Below are positions 50,838 to 64,000 of a stretch of 64,000 bases of DNA, in pieces; position 1 is the stretch's first letter; the number at the start of each line of letters is the position of its first letter. The DNA is from Ceratodon purpureus. Taxonomy: Eukaryota > Streptophyta > Bryopsida > Pseudoditrichales > Ditrichaceae. Made by a program: the position numbers and the translations under genes. The stretch is from the NCBI GenBank assembly GCA_014871385.1, contig CM026427.1, forward strand, positions 12,214,430 to 12,278,429. The letters are read 5' to 3'. Under the pieces are notes generated by a model. The model had not been told where the DNA came from. It made no database searches and was given only the letters and a program-made list of their open reading frames with translations.

Positions 50838-53159
50838 ATGGCAAAATTGCCACCATCTCTGTCACGGATCCAGTCTCCCTCTCCAAGGTCTCCTGGCAAA
50901 GAGGATGACTCTGCCGCACTGTTCCAGATGTCATTTCCTGAGATCAACCAGCACATCGATGTGGAGAAGGAGATCACCCAGTTCGTGAAGGACTTGGATG
51001 ACAATGAGGGGCAGGAGGAATTCGTCTTCAGAAACAAACTCAACAAAAACCCTGGTTCTGAGAATGGCAGTGTTAATTTGTTGTCAGCATCGGACTCGAA
51101 CATTTCCTCTCCCAAGTCGGCGAACAATGTCTCTTCGCTCAAGATGACTTACTACGCTTTCAAAGAGACGACTGGCCAGAAGAGTGGCATTCCTGTCTCA
51201 TTGGTACACAATTTCTCTCTTCCTCTCGAAGCTTGTAATATCATTGAAATCCCTGTTTTTGTATAACTTTTTGCAAATTGGTCACAACTAAAAACTTGTG
51301 TATCATCAGCAATATTTTACTTACTCTTATAATTGCAGTGATGACATGTTCTGATGCTATGAACTCTGCTGTTGCAGCTCGCAGCGCACCTCGAGAGAAA
51401 GGAATCGCGTTACCCTTCATTCCTTGGTTCTCGGTATGCAAGCGTCAGACCAAATGTTTCTTCCAAAGCTTGATTCGGCTTTGAAGTTATGATTCATTTG
51501 TACGTGTATCCACACAAATGAAAAATTCAGTTTCTTGGCAAACTATGAGTCTGATATGTAGGATGGAAATTATCATAATGGGTGCAGGAATAGCGTGAGC
51601 ATGACAGGGAAAACTTCAGCTGGGTCATTCCGGACCTTGCAACGAAGTCCGAGTCGGAGAACTTCCATGGAGATTACTTATCCTGCCCTTTCTCCCCAGG
51701 TACAACAATTATTGCGGTCCATTGTTATTACGGACAGTTCAGTTGGATTGATCATTGAAGAACGGCCACATTCAGATTTTTGTGTGGTGGAATTGGTTGT
51801 GAAGGTGTTGGAGGTAATTAACGCCCTGGAAGAGCACAGAAAGAAAGCAGAAAATGAAGGCAATTACATGGAAGCACGAGCTGCTGCCCAACGCCTCAAC
51901 GGTGTTAAGGTATCTTTCAACATCTGTATTTCTATGTTTGTGATAATATCTTGAACTACTGCACCACATCTGCAGATTTTTTAAGCATATTCTGACTTAA
52001 TTGGATTGACATAATTCCGTTTGCAGGTCTTGGAAGATAATAAGAGGAAAACAGCTATGCTTAAGAGACATAGCCAGGAAAGAGAAGAATCCGAAAGAGC
52101 CTACAAACAAGAAACCAATGAGAGAAATCGGGTATTTTGCTTTATCAAGCACATCTGAAAAGACTGTAGGTGCTCTCTTACAATCATGTCTTTATGTGAA
52201 GTATATTTCTGAATGGCCGTTGTATTTGAGCAGCTCTGGGATGAGAAGTTGCATGAGTTCCACAAAGGAGTTGTGGAACATGCAGCGAAGTTGAAACGTC
52301 AACAAATTGGTGTTTTACAAGCTTTTAGGCAACGAATGGCTGCAAAAACACCCACCAAACCTCAGTGGTCTCGCGAGCTTCTCAAGCATAGAAAAGTGCA
52401 GGTAACTCACGACAAGCGGAACATCTTTTTGGCTTGAATGTAATAATGCTCCTCATAGAAGACCTTGTATAAATCCAGGTTTACTTAATTAGCAGATGAC
52501 TCTAACCTGTCTTATTGTGTGATTGAAGGCATCATCACCAATTAATTGATTCTTCAGTGTCATGATTTTGTAGACCTTTCTTGGAAAACAAGGAAAATAT
52601 TTAGAGGCAGATGAAGTGAAGCGTCTTGCAGATAGGATGGAGCACATAGAGCTACAAGCAACACTAGCTGCATATGCAGCTGAGGTAGCACTTAAAGAAC
52701 AAGCTCTCCGCACTAAGCAACAAAACGAAATGGAAGTCTTGTTGCAGCGCGCTGCTCAAGGGCGTGATGAACTTCGAAAGACCAGAAATCAGGACGTTGA
52801 TAGATGCTCACAAGTATGGCATTCAACTTCACTGTTCATTTTTATGTACCTTTCAAATACTTAAATATAAATTGATGTATTTCTTCACTACTGATTCTCA
52901 TGTTGGACATGTTCACCTTTATATAATATCACAGAGACACAAGAACATTGTAAGGGAGTTACGAGCCTTACAAAAACAAGAACATGTGCGATTTGAACAA
53001 ATTTTGGGAAAACGTGTTAGTGAGTTTAAAAAGAGTGGCGGAAGTCTTCAACTACTTTCAGATACTTTGAGTGGTATGGGTTCGTTAATGCTCCCAGGAC
53101 TTCCCGATTGTCCTGAAGGAGATGAAGTTGCATCATCTGCAGGAAGCGGGTCACATTGA
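50838..53159 (+). CDS. Coiled-coil protein of unknown function
   Basis: About 493 aa in seven exons: 50838-51203, 51378-51433, 51588-51909, 52027-52131, 52234-52401, 52574-52813 and 52935-53159. All phases join, giving one open frame from ATG to stop. The N-terminal 175 residues are Ser/Pro-rich and probably disordered, with an acidic IDVEKEITQFVKDLDDNEGQ segment and RSPSRRTS-type phosphorylation-prone sites. From about residue 190 onwards it is almost continuous charged helix: EEHRKKAENEGNYMEARAAA, KLHEFHKGVVEHAAKLKRQQ, GKYLEADEVKRLADRMEHIE and RELRALQKQEHVRFEQILGK. GNYMEA and GKYLEA recur, as if two units share an (E/G)xYxEA turn before a helix. No membrane segment or catalytic motif is seen. 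I do not recognise a named family. Cytoskeletal or ciliary coiled-coil proteins are one possibility, since moss sperm are flagellated, but that is speculation. Confidence 0.8.
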
Positions 53160-55031
53160 TGAGGTTATGAATCCCATAGTTTCAAAGCATTGATTTAGGA
53201 CCTTAAGTATTAAATTTGATATGTTATGCCACCTCTCTATATTTCAGTCGAAGCATTGGAATGTTTGTGTACATATGACATTGAAAGTAATGTCAATTGT
53301 ATTAGTTTAGGTGTTAGAGTTATTTTTATTTTTATGCTACACTCATGACAAACTGAGGTCTCTTGCTGTTGCACAAAGGGTAGGTACTAATGTCGTTCTT
53401 TTTATGGCTTTGTAATATGGACATTCCGACGTTGTAAATTAAGTTACGCACCTGTGTCGCGTTTGATTAGCAGTATTTCTAGAACTTAATTTCCTTAACT
53501 TCAATCTTGACCATTACAAAGACTTTCACAATAATCCTGTTTCATTCTATGTGATTTGGACGAAGTGCACTGCAATTTCTGAAAACCAATTTATCTCATC
53601 TTCCTTCACCTGTATTTCATCTCACTTTAACTCTCAAACCGCGGTCCAGAATGGATGATAAGTAGGAATCCACTGATCCAATTGAGACACACGTACCTTA
53701 TCTGGAGTACTCAGAGAGTTGGTGGAGCCCTAGGACCCAGAATCCATGTGCATCATTGCAAGGACCATGGCATTCCTTGTGAAGGTTGTCGTGAATTCGT
53801 CTCCTCCATTGCTACCATGACCCATCACTTCTTCCTCAGCTATCTCGAACCCTCGGAATGCAGTACTTCTCTTGCAGAGAGCTCAGCTTTAAATTTCATT
53901 TATCTCCTTAGCGAAGTTTTAAATTCTCCTCACGCTAGGATCTTTATGCCAGCCGTTAGACTTCCAAAGGTGTCTTCATTGAGGTAAATTGGTTGTGGTG
54001 TGTGGAATTTCAGGACAAGTAGTGAAGTATCTCATCGCAGAATTAGTTCACTGGTATTTTGATCTTACGTGATATTAGGTAGATCAAGATCATTCATGGT
54101 TTCGTGACCTGCGGAACGAGAGGAAGAGGCAGAAGTGCAGCTCTTGAATCCTCTTGCTGTAGAATTGTAGAGTGATGAGGAAGAGGTAGAAGTGCAGCTC
54201 TTGGATCCCCTTGCTGTAGAATTGTCGTTTGATGCGGCCAGAAGCATCCTCCAGGGCCTCCTTGAGTCTGCAACTTTGAGCTTGACGGTTATCACAGTCG
54301 GTAGCAGTGTTGCTGCAATTAGGCTAAGCTAGCTCCACCTTCGCGGATCATGTGTTGTTGCTCTGTTTAAATGTCGGTGAAGTGAGGAAGGTCAGGATCA
54401 GGACATTGATCAAGACGTTCACGTAGCTGCATTAGAACTTTAGTCATGTTTTAGTGCCGTACGAGGTTTAAAGGCACAGAAGAGGATGCTCATAACGGCA
54501 TTTGAATAGAAAAATTGTGGAGGCTTCGGAGTTTTAGTGTACGCCGTCCTACAGAATTACATTTGTCCTACCATCGTATTCGTAAACCTCTGTAATCTAA
54601 CACTGCATGACCCAGATAGTGGGTCTGACAGGCAAGTTAAAGTAAACAACAGGTCCAGCAGATTTGATACGTTTTTAATGTACAGTCTGTCCCTGTACCT
54701 CAAAGCTAACTACCATGATATAACTCGTTAGTGAGTTGGCGTAATTCACTCATCAACGTAGGTTTAAGATCTCTTCTTCTGCACCCAGGGTTGCTGACGC
54801 AAGACACGTATCCTCATTATTCAGCACTTCGCAACCACCGCACCTCGAGAGATCTTTTGACAGAAAGGAACCTCAATGGAAAATTGTTGACCAGCGGATC
54901 TGTGCAATTTCTTGTGACCATATGAAATGAAGTCGTAGAAGACTTCGTTGGCCTGTCCGTAGTATGTTCGTTGGGAGGTATGGTTCGGTATTTACACTAT
55001 TCTACATGAGCAGCCAGATGAAAAGTCACAA
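53160..55031. other. Intergenic DNA
   Basis: No gene recognised. The convergent transcripts of the coiled-coil and hexokinase genes should end within it. It includes the two-copy repeat at 54119-54232. Confidence 0.5.
54119..54232. repeat. 57-bp direct repeat, two copies
   Basis: Two adjacent units of 57 bp share gaagtgcagctcttg and ttgctgtagaattgt with a few differences. The length is a multiple of three, so the minus-strand frame reads a repeated NSTARG-KSCTS peptide, but that frame has no ATG. Confidence 0.7.
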
Positions 55032-58236
<3,205 letters not shown>

Positions 58237-58512
58237 CAAACAAACCCTCCAATCCAATCCAATCCAAACTCTCACCTCCTCTTTGCGATGAATCAACAGC
58301 GGCTCTGATATGTTACGATCTGTTGCAATGTGTCCGGCGATTGAATGTGTGAGTTTACGAGACGATGCTCATGGCGGAGTTTGTCTGTTCGGTTGCGGCG
58401 ATGGCATGCATCCGAGTTAGGTTGGTGGGAATGTTTGTGCTTCCCGATGGAGGGATGTGTCTGTGTGCGCGTGACTGTGTTTTCTTCCAGTTTGTGGATT
58501 TCGGTGGAGATT

Positions 58513-58600
58513 TTCTTTATGATTTGTGGATTTTGGGGGTTGGTAGATTTGGGGGAATTTGTAGATTTTGGGAGTTTTGTAGATTTGGGGGTTCTGGCGG
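58513..58600. repeat. T/G-rich approximately 18-bp imperfect repeat
   Basis: About four imperfect units of gtagatttgggggaattt type follow each other in the upstream region of the hexokinase gene. Confidence 0.55.
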
Positions 58601-58768
58601 TTTGGTTCCAGGATCTTTTGATTTCGTATTTTTCCTGCAGTTGCGCGGGTTCACTGGATGGAGTGTTTGACCTCTGAGGACTCCAGGAGGCCTAAAAGTG
58701 GCTTTTATGTGATCAAATTTAGATTTCACATTGAAAACAATTATGATTTCATTTCAGTTGAACTGGAC

Positions 58769-58870
58769 AATTCTAAATTATCAAGATTAATTTCTATCTG
58801 AACAACTCAAAATGGTCAAGATTCATTTCTATTTTAACACCTCAAAATGATAAAGATTATTTTAATTCCA
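58769..58870. repeat. 36-bp imperfect tandem repeat, nearly three copies
   Basis: Units begin near 58769, 58805 and 58841 and share ctcaaaatg, tcaagatt and tttctatttt-type segments with several substitutions. Confidence 0.6.
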
Positions 58871-60355
58871 TCTTACTATTCATCAATATTCTAATTTTTA
58901 AATCTTAATCCACAAGTTTGTTTATATTATAAACACCAAATAATGTGATTTAAATAATTATTACAAAGACTACACATAAGTAATAAGTTATAGATTTTTT
59001 ATAATATAACAAAATGTTTATATATACTTCAAAAGGCTAGGTTATGACCTATTGAATACATTGATACGCTGAAGAATATTTGTTCGCACATTTTACCAAT
59101 TTATAGTACTTTGGATTTTGTGGCCTATTGTTGCTTCAAATGTCAACGGTTGAGACATCAGCTTCTCTAGGAACCAAGTTGGTCTATCCCTCGGAGTCTG
59201 TACGGGGAGCTCCAGCTTGAAACAAACCAACATTCCTTGAATGCTCTCCGACTTTGCCCCCACATCCTCCTTAAAAAATTCTATAGCATTACAGTCCATC
59301 TTCTTTGAAATTGCGATGCCCGCCATGATTAAAAATGAAACAATAGTTAAAAATTATATGTATGATGGTAAATCAATGTATAAATAAATATATATCATTA
59401 TAATTTAATATTGAATTATATTATTTATTGTACCTTATATACTATTGATGAAAGTTGCTTTTCCATTATGCCTTTACTTTTGATACTTTACTTTTACTTT
59501 ACCATTTCAAATGAATACCTGCTTTCACGCACAAACACCGCAAATGCGCCGACATGCAGACATGGCAGCTAATTTCAGTAATCAGAGGCATTTACAGATG
59601 CCTCCTGCGATACGAACTGCTCTCCGTCGATGATCGGAACAGAGAATTCCCCGATTCCACAATGTCTAGCAATCAACAAAAGTCATGCCTCACCGCAAAG
59701 TTATGGATGCTTCAACTTGGATTTTGGTGGAACTGTAGAAGTCGGGAAAGGTCAAGTGGGAAGTTGGGAACGAGCTCTGGTGGGGGTGCACCTGTAGGGA
59801 GAAGCACATTTCGACATGCTTCTATGAGGTATACACTGTTCATAGTACTAGGTGCAGGCACTTGAAGGTATCAGTCTAGTGTCTAAGATGACTAGATGTC
59901 GTTATATCAGTGGAGTCCATACTAAGTCCATAAAAATCAAAATGAGATTCCAAAGACCATGCTCAAGTCTATTGTTGAATCCAACACGAGTCTCCTTAAC
60001 ATTTGTATAGTATCAGAGCTCACCCAAAATGAACTTGGATCCTCCAAAACATACATCAGATCAACACAGTCCCCAGGCTACATTATTCAATACTAGTTCA
60101 CAACTCTGATGAACTTGACATGCATTCCCATCTCGACACATCTCAAAACTCAAGTTAATTCACGTGCCAACTTACACCTCAATATCGTTCAAAAAAATAT
60201 GAGCACGGTCCAGTCTCATTTCTTAAATTAATGGCACCTTGATCATCGCAATCCCATGGAACCGTATGTTTACTGCACAAGTGCTCAACAGTTAATGAGT
60301 TCTTAAAATGCTAAGAAATTTAAGCTGATCCTACTGTAATCATGTGTCTAGTAAA

Positions 60356-61099
60356 CTAAAACCCAGCAAGCCCATTGAGGAGGAGCAGAGCGCCGGAGAT
60401 GATGAATGACAACAACCCGGTGGGACGCAGGAACTGGGCGTTGTTGAGGTTGATGATTCCCGGCCTGGGAGGAGAGGGCGTGGTCGTGGCCGGCGGCACT
60501 GCAGCTGCAGGAGGCGTAGTGGAGGAGTCCGGAGGAGGCATTGTGGAATCGAGAGTTGGCGGCGGCGTAGCCAGAACACTAGGAGGAACAGCAGGTGGAG
60601 GAGTCGACAAGTCAACAGGCGGAGGAGCGAGACTCAGAGCAGGTGGCGGAGTGGCGAGGTCCGTTGGGGGAGAAGCAGGAACAAACCCAGCTGGAGGGGA
60701 AGGGACGGGGCCACCGGAGGCGCTCATGTCGAAGCAGCCATATATGCAGTAGGAGTCGTTTGTGGTGGTGTCGAAGACGAATCTATCGAGGTAGTAGTAA
60801 TGGTATGGCAGCAGGTCGCCCGGAGCAACGAGCGTGGCGTTGGTCAGGACCCTGCGAGTAGTAGTTAGGCACTGTGCTCCCTGTGTCGGGTAGAGGATAT
60901 ACGAGAAGCCATACCACTCGCAGGTGACGGCAACGCTGTTGAGGTAGCAGGGTGGAGTTGGTCCGTATGCCATTGTTGGCGTATCCGGGTAGCCAGTGGG
61001 GCGAGGGAGGCCATCAGGGCTTCGGGTGACGGCGAGCGCTGGTGATGTGTGTAAAATGCAGGCCAAGGCGAGGATTGCAAGGATTGTGAGTCCTCTCAT
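60356..61099 (-). CDS. Secreted, proline-rich, probably GPI-anchored protein
   Basis: Intronless, 247 aa, starting at the ATG at 61099; the frame extends upstream only to a GTG. The N-terminus MRGLTILAILALACILHTSP is a clear signal peptide with cleavage near ALA-VTR. Residues about 25-130 form a compact Tyr-rich ectodomain with six cysteines (PPCYL, VTCEWYG, AQCLTT, YCIYGCFD), suggesting up to three disulfides. Residues about 131-215 are Pro/Ala/Ser/Thr-rich with TPPP and PPP motifs expected to be hydroxylated and glycosylated as in arabinogalactan proteins. The C-terminus ends in a hydrophobic stretch (GLLSFIISGALLLLNGLAGF) after a small-residue region, the layout of a GPI-attachment signal. 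It is probably a cell-surface glycoprotein. The cysteine pattern is not one I can match to a named family. Confidence 0.82.
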   Translation of the reverse strand: MRGLTILAILALACILHTSPALAVTRSPDGLPRPTGYPDTPTMAYGPTPPCYLNSVAVTCEWYGFSYILYPTQGAQCLTTTRRVLTNATLVAPGDLLPYHYYYLDRFVFDTTTNDSYCIYGCFDMSASGGPVPSPPAGFVPASPPTDLATPPPALSLAPPPVDLSTPPPAVPPSVLATPPPTLDSTMPPPDSSTTPPAAAVPPATTTPSPPRPGIINLNNAQFLRPTGLLSFIISGALLLLNGLAGF

Positions 61100-64000
61100 C
61101 TCTGCGATCACCTGTGATGAAACTGAATACTAAGACCTAGAATATGAGAGCTACAAATAAACTGCAGTGTACGTCGTATTGCTATATTCCACTAAAACAA
61201 CCTGCGATGTTTCAAAAGACTGGCTTGAGTGGTTGAGCTCCAATGTGCAAGCTGCACTGAATGATGTTGAAGTGCTGTGTGGGAGGTGGTTTTAAGGAGA
61301 TGCTTGAGAGCACAGAGTCGACTCGTGAGATTTGAGCTAGTCGGCCAGCCTCCTGTCCAGACTGTGCGGAGGTGCCCCCACCCTGACAACCAGCTCGGAT
61401 CGGCGGTCTTCTCCTGAACTTGCCTACCAACGCTCCCCGGATGCTATTTTTGAGTATATGGTAACCTCCCGACTGAAATTTGACCTTCGGTAATTATGAA
61501 CGTTGACACTGCTCAGAAACACGTCTATGTCATTTGGGTGGTAAAAGCTGAACTCTCTGTTCTCCTGGCTTGATGGGCTGCGCCTTGCATTGCTGCCGTA
61601 CTGGTCGGGTTGTAAGTTACTCTTGCCTTTGGGATTCGTTGCTTTTTAGTTGCAAAAAATTAAGAACATTGTACTCTACGCTATTTGAGCTTATCTGGTT
61701 GAATCATATAAATCAGCTTGAATGGAGCTTATATGGTTCGCATGATTTTTTATATGTATACTTTTGTTTTTGGTAAACTGAAGGTGTTCAGCAGGAGTAC
61801 GGTTATCTAAACCAGTGAAGCGTTATTTAAATTGGTACACTTAGTACTTATATCATACATGTACACAGTCATTTGATCATTTTGGGATATGATGGATTGT
61901 GGTAAACAAAATGTAACTGGAAACTGTTCCTCCAACAATCCTATATCCATTTCGATGCACGGTAAACTTAAGTGGAGGCCATATTTGGAGCAATATTCAC
62001 AGACTCTGTCATCCACTACGTCCCAACCAGGAAATTTCAATCGCAAATTCGCACAAATTAACCAACAGTGTCGTTTCCATTTCATCATACCGATTCTGGC
62101 AGTCCTGACTGAACCCATCCATATCTCTCAACTTGCAGCAATGATTCTACCGGTTATCTTTCATCAATATTAGCATGCACAGCTGCACTACTACAGCAAC
62201 GATTCCATCACATGATCTTTTCATCTACATGTATCATCTGGTTTCGCTATTCTTTATTCCGGAAAATTGTTTCTTAAAAGAAGAGCTTATAATTTCCTCA
62301 AACCAAGCACGGAAACGAGCAGCAAACGCCCCTTGCAATTTGAACGAAGCCTTCAATTCGTGATTGATTTGGAGCTCTAACTGAAAGAAAGTCACTATTG
62401 TTTGAACGCTGTGAAAATGTGACTACAGTAGTGATCACCAAGTTATGTAATTACGTGCATCAAAAGAATGAAATATAAAGGTAACTGCAAAGTACGAGCT
62501 TTGTCCGTAAAGTACGTTCGTGGCTCCTTCATGATACGGTGGCCAATGCATTGAGCGAAAGACGTGAACCGTCATGTTGGCTGCGGCCAGACTCCGGAGT
62601 TGACATCATCAAAGTATTTTGTCAGCATCTGGAGCTCAAGTGGACAAGTTGTGGATTCAAAGTCAACGTCAACTCGGTGCAAACAGCATATATAGTATTC
62701 AGTGATCACGAATCATTGCCATATGGTATAGGTTGTAAAAATAAAAATAAATAAAAATAAAAACAAGTTTACCTCTCTCCGACACAAAAGAAAGCTCCTT
62801 ACATAGCCGGGAAAGATTGGATGTTAGTTGAACTCCTACTGCTTAAAAGCTGTCTAGTGGATTTGAGTGAAAATGAAATCATTTCACTTGGGCAACCTCA
62901 AGGGTGGTGACTATCAACATGGTTCTACTCTGTCTCACTCTTCTGTACCATTTTTGGGTAAAGTGACTCGTTTCCGGATTTGACTCAATGCATTATGCGA
63001 GGGGGAGCTTGGGCCATTTCTGAGGTTCAAGTCGCTTATCCAAACTCCATGTTTAGAAACTTCTAGACTCTCATGTTGAGGTACCTAGGTTAGTGGAAGG
63101 GTTAAGCTATTTTGCTACCTCAAATGACGAGATTGGGTGGTAATGAATTTACCGACAATTGTAAACGAGGCACTTGCTGTTGTGTAATGACCCCTAAACC
63201 GTAATGAACAGTCTAGCAAGGATGTCCGCTCTGAAATCCTAGATAATTCGTAGATAGATATATTGTCGGTCTTTGCAACAAAGGCGATGTACTTCGTTTA
63301 GGAAGCATCGAGGGAGACATCGACTTGTAAGCGGATTGCGTAATTTGATTGACAATAAATATATTCAAACAGGTGACAATAAACATTGAAACATTCATAG
63401 TACCATATCTAGACTTGTGTTTGGATGCACCAAAAAAAATAAAAGCCAATGAGAAATGTTCAACTGGTATCTTTATTGTAAATGATCATAGTTACTCTCT
63501 AAGATGCGCACTGCGACATTCATAGAGGCTGGACACAATGACCTAAATTGATTTTTTTTTTTTGAGAAGCCACTTCTAAAAAGAGTGGCGAAATAGTTGG
63601 TAAATTACAGTAACTAACATGCTGAGCATATAGACAAAATTGCCAGTCTTTTATCTATGTAACCTCACAATGAGGTACAAATTTGCAAACAGGGCATTCA
63701 GGAGGAATGATATATGCACCTTTGCGACATTCCATGCGAATTGTGAACAGGATGCCCCAAGTACTGCAGAGCCATCATTTAGTGATCTCAAAGCCCCTCG
63801 TAATCTGCACTTGATTATACCAAATCGTGGAGCGCCTCTCTGATAATTTGTCGGTAAATCACATTAAGCTCAAACATGATCAGTTCCAATTCCTGCTGCA
63901 AAACACTGTTGACTTCTAAGCTCTGCTCCCTTCGAAGCAGTTGCACCGGGAATCCCGCAAAAACCAAGAGGCAGATGCGTATATTGCTCATGAAAGCAGC
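61100..64000. other. Intergenic DNA at the right end
   Basis: Begins with the promoter region of the GPI-type gene. The rest is moderately AT-rich, with a T run at 63551-63563. No gene, RNA or repeat array is supported, although the end of a gene outside the window cannot be excluded. Confidence 0.5.

Larger units (their letters stand above)
58237..60355. other. Gene-poor AT-rich DNA with small tandem repeats
   Basis: Contains the T/G-rich repeat at 58513-58600 and the 36-bp repeat at 58769-58870. A 77-codon ATG frame on the minus strand at 59092-59326 has no recognisable domain and is not called as a gene. Confidence 0.5.

Noticed and set aside
54065..54295. Minus-strand Ser-rich repetitive peptide
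   Set aside because: No ATG start and its repeat simply reflects the two-copy 57-bp DNA repeat.
59092..59326. 77-codon ATG frame on the minus strand
   Set aside because: Isolated in AT-rich DNA, no recognisable domain, no promoter or splice context; could be real, but I cannot support it.

Overview
The window looks like nuclear DNA of a land plant, most likely a moss of the Physcomitrium type. That organism call is inference. It rests on multi-exon genes with GT-AG introns, AT-rich intergenic DNA, plant-type families (LISCL-type GRAS protein, PRMT10, BAHD acyltransferase, glyoxal-oxidase-like protein, nine-exon hexokinase) and scattered DNA-transposon debris. I read exon structures by joining frames at splice sites. 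The joined frames close without stops, but no transcript data were available. Starts are the first supportable ATG.

Layout: GRAS regulator (minus, 1.2-5.0 kb); a gene-poor, repeat-rich stretch (5-14.6 kb) with a C-rich leader, a 45-bp minisatellite, two heat-shock-element-like clusters, a small inverted-repeat element and an intact Mutator-like element with a perfect 9-bp target duplication (13113-14610); choline/ethanolamine kinase (minus, 14.8-17.9 kb); ALG3 mannosyltransferase (minus, 19.6-23.2 kb), divergent from a REX1-B-like gene (plus, 23.5-25.4 kb); a 32-bp x 8 minisatellite; an EamA/SLC35F-type transporter (plus, 26.7-28.4 kb); a hAT-transposase-derived gene lacking its C-terminus (plus, 31.4-33.9 kb); a glyoxal-oxidase-like secreted enzyme (plus, 36.0-38.6 kb); a mosaic segment (39.9-41.2 kb) with broken copies of ALG3 and REX1-B pieces on either side of a small TFIIS-N-like ORF; PRMT10 with an unusual hydrophobic N-terminus (plus, 41.8-44.1 kb); BAHD acyltransferase (plus, 47.1-48.5 kb); a coiled-coil protein of unknown function (plus, 50.8-53.2 kb); hexokinase (minus, 55.0-58.2 kb); and an intronless proline-rich, probably GPI-anchored protein (minus, 60.4-61.1 kb).

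The genes are ordinary, unlinked eukaryotic loci and do not form a pathway cluster. Several concern the cell surface or secretory route (ALG3, glyoxal oxidase, BAHD, GPI protein), but I treat that as coincidence. The most interesting signals are the mosaic gene-fragment segment at 39.9-41.2 kb, the apparently recent Mutator-like insertion just past the choline kinase, and the predicted secretory-type N-terminus on PRMT10. I found no rRNA, tRNA or CRISPR array by eye.
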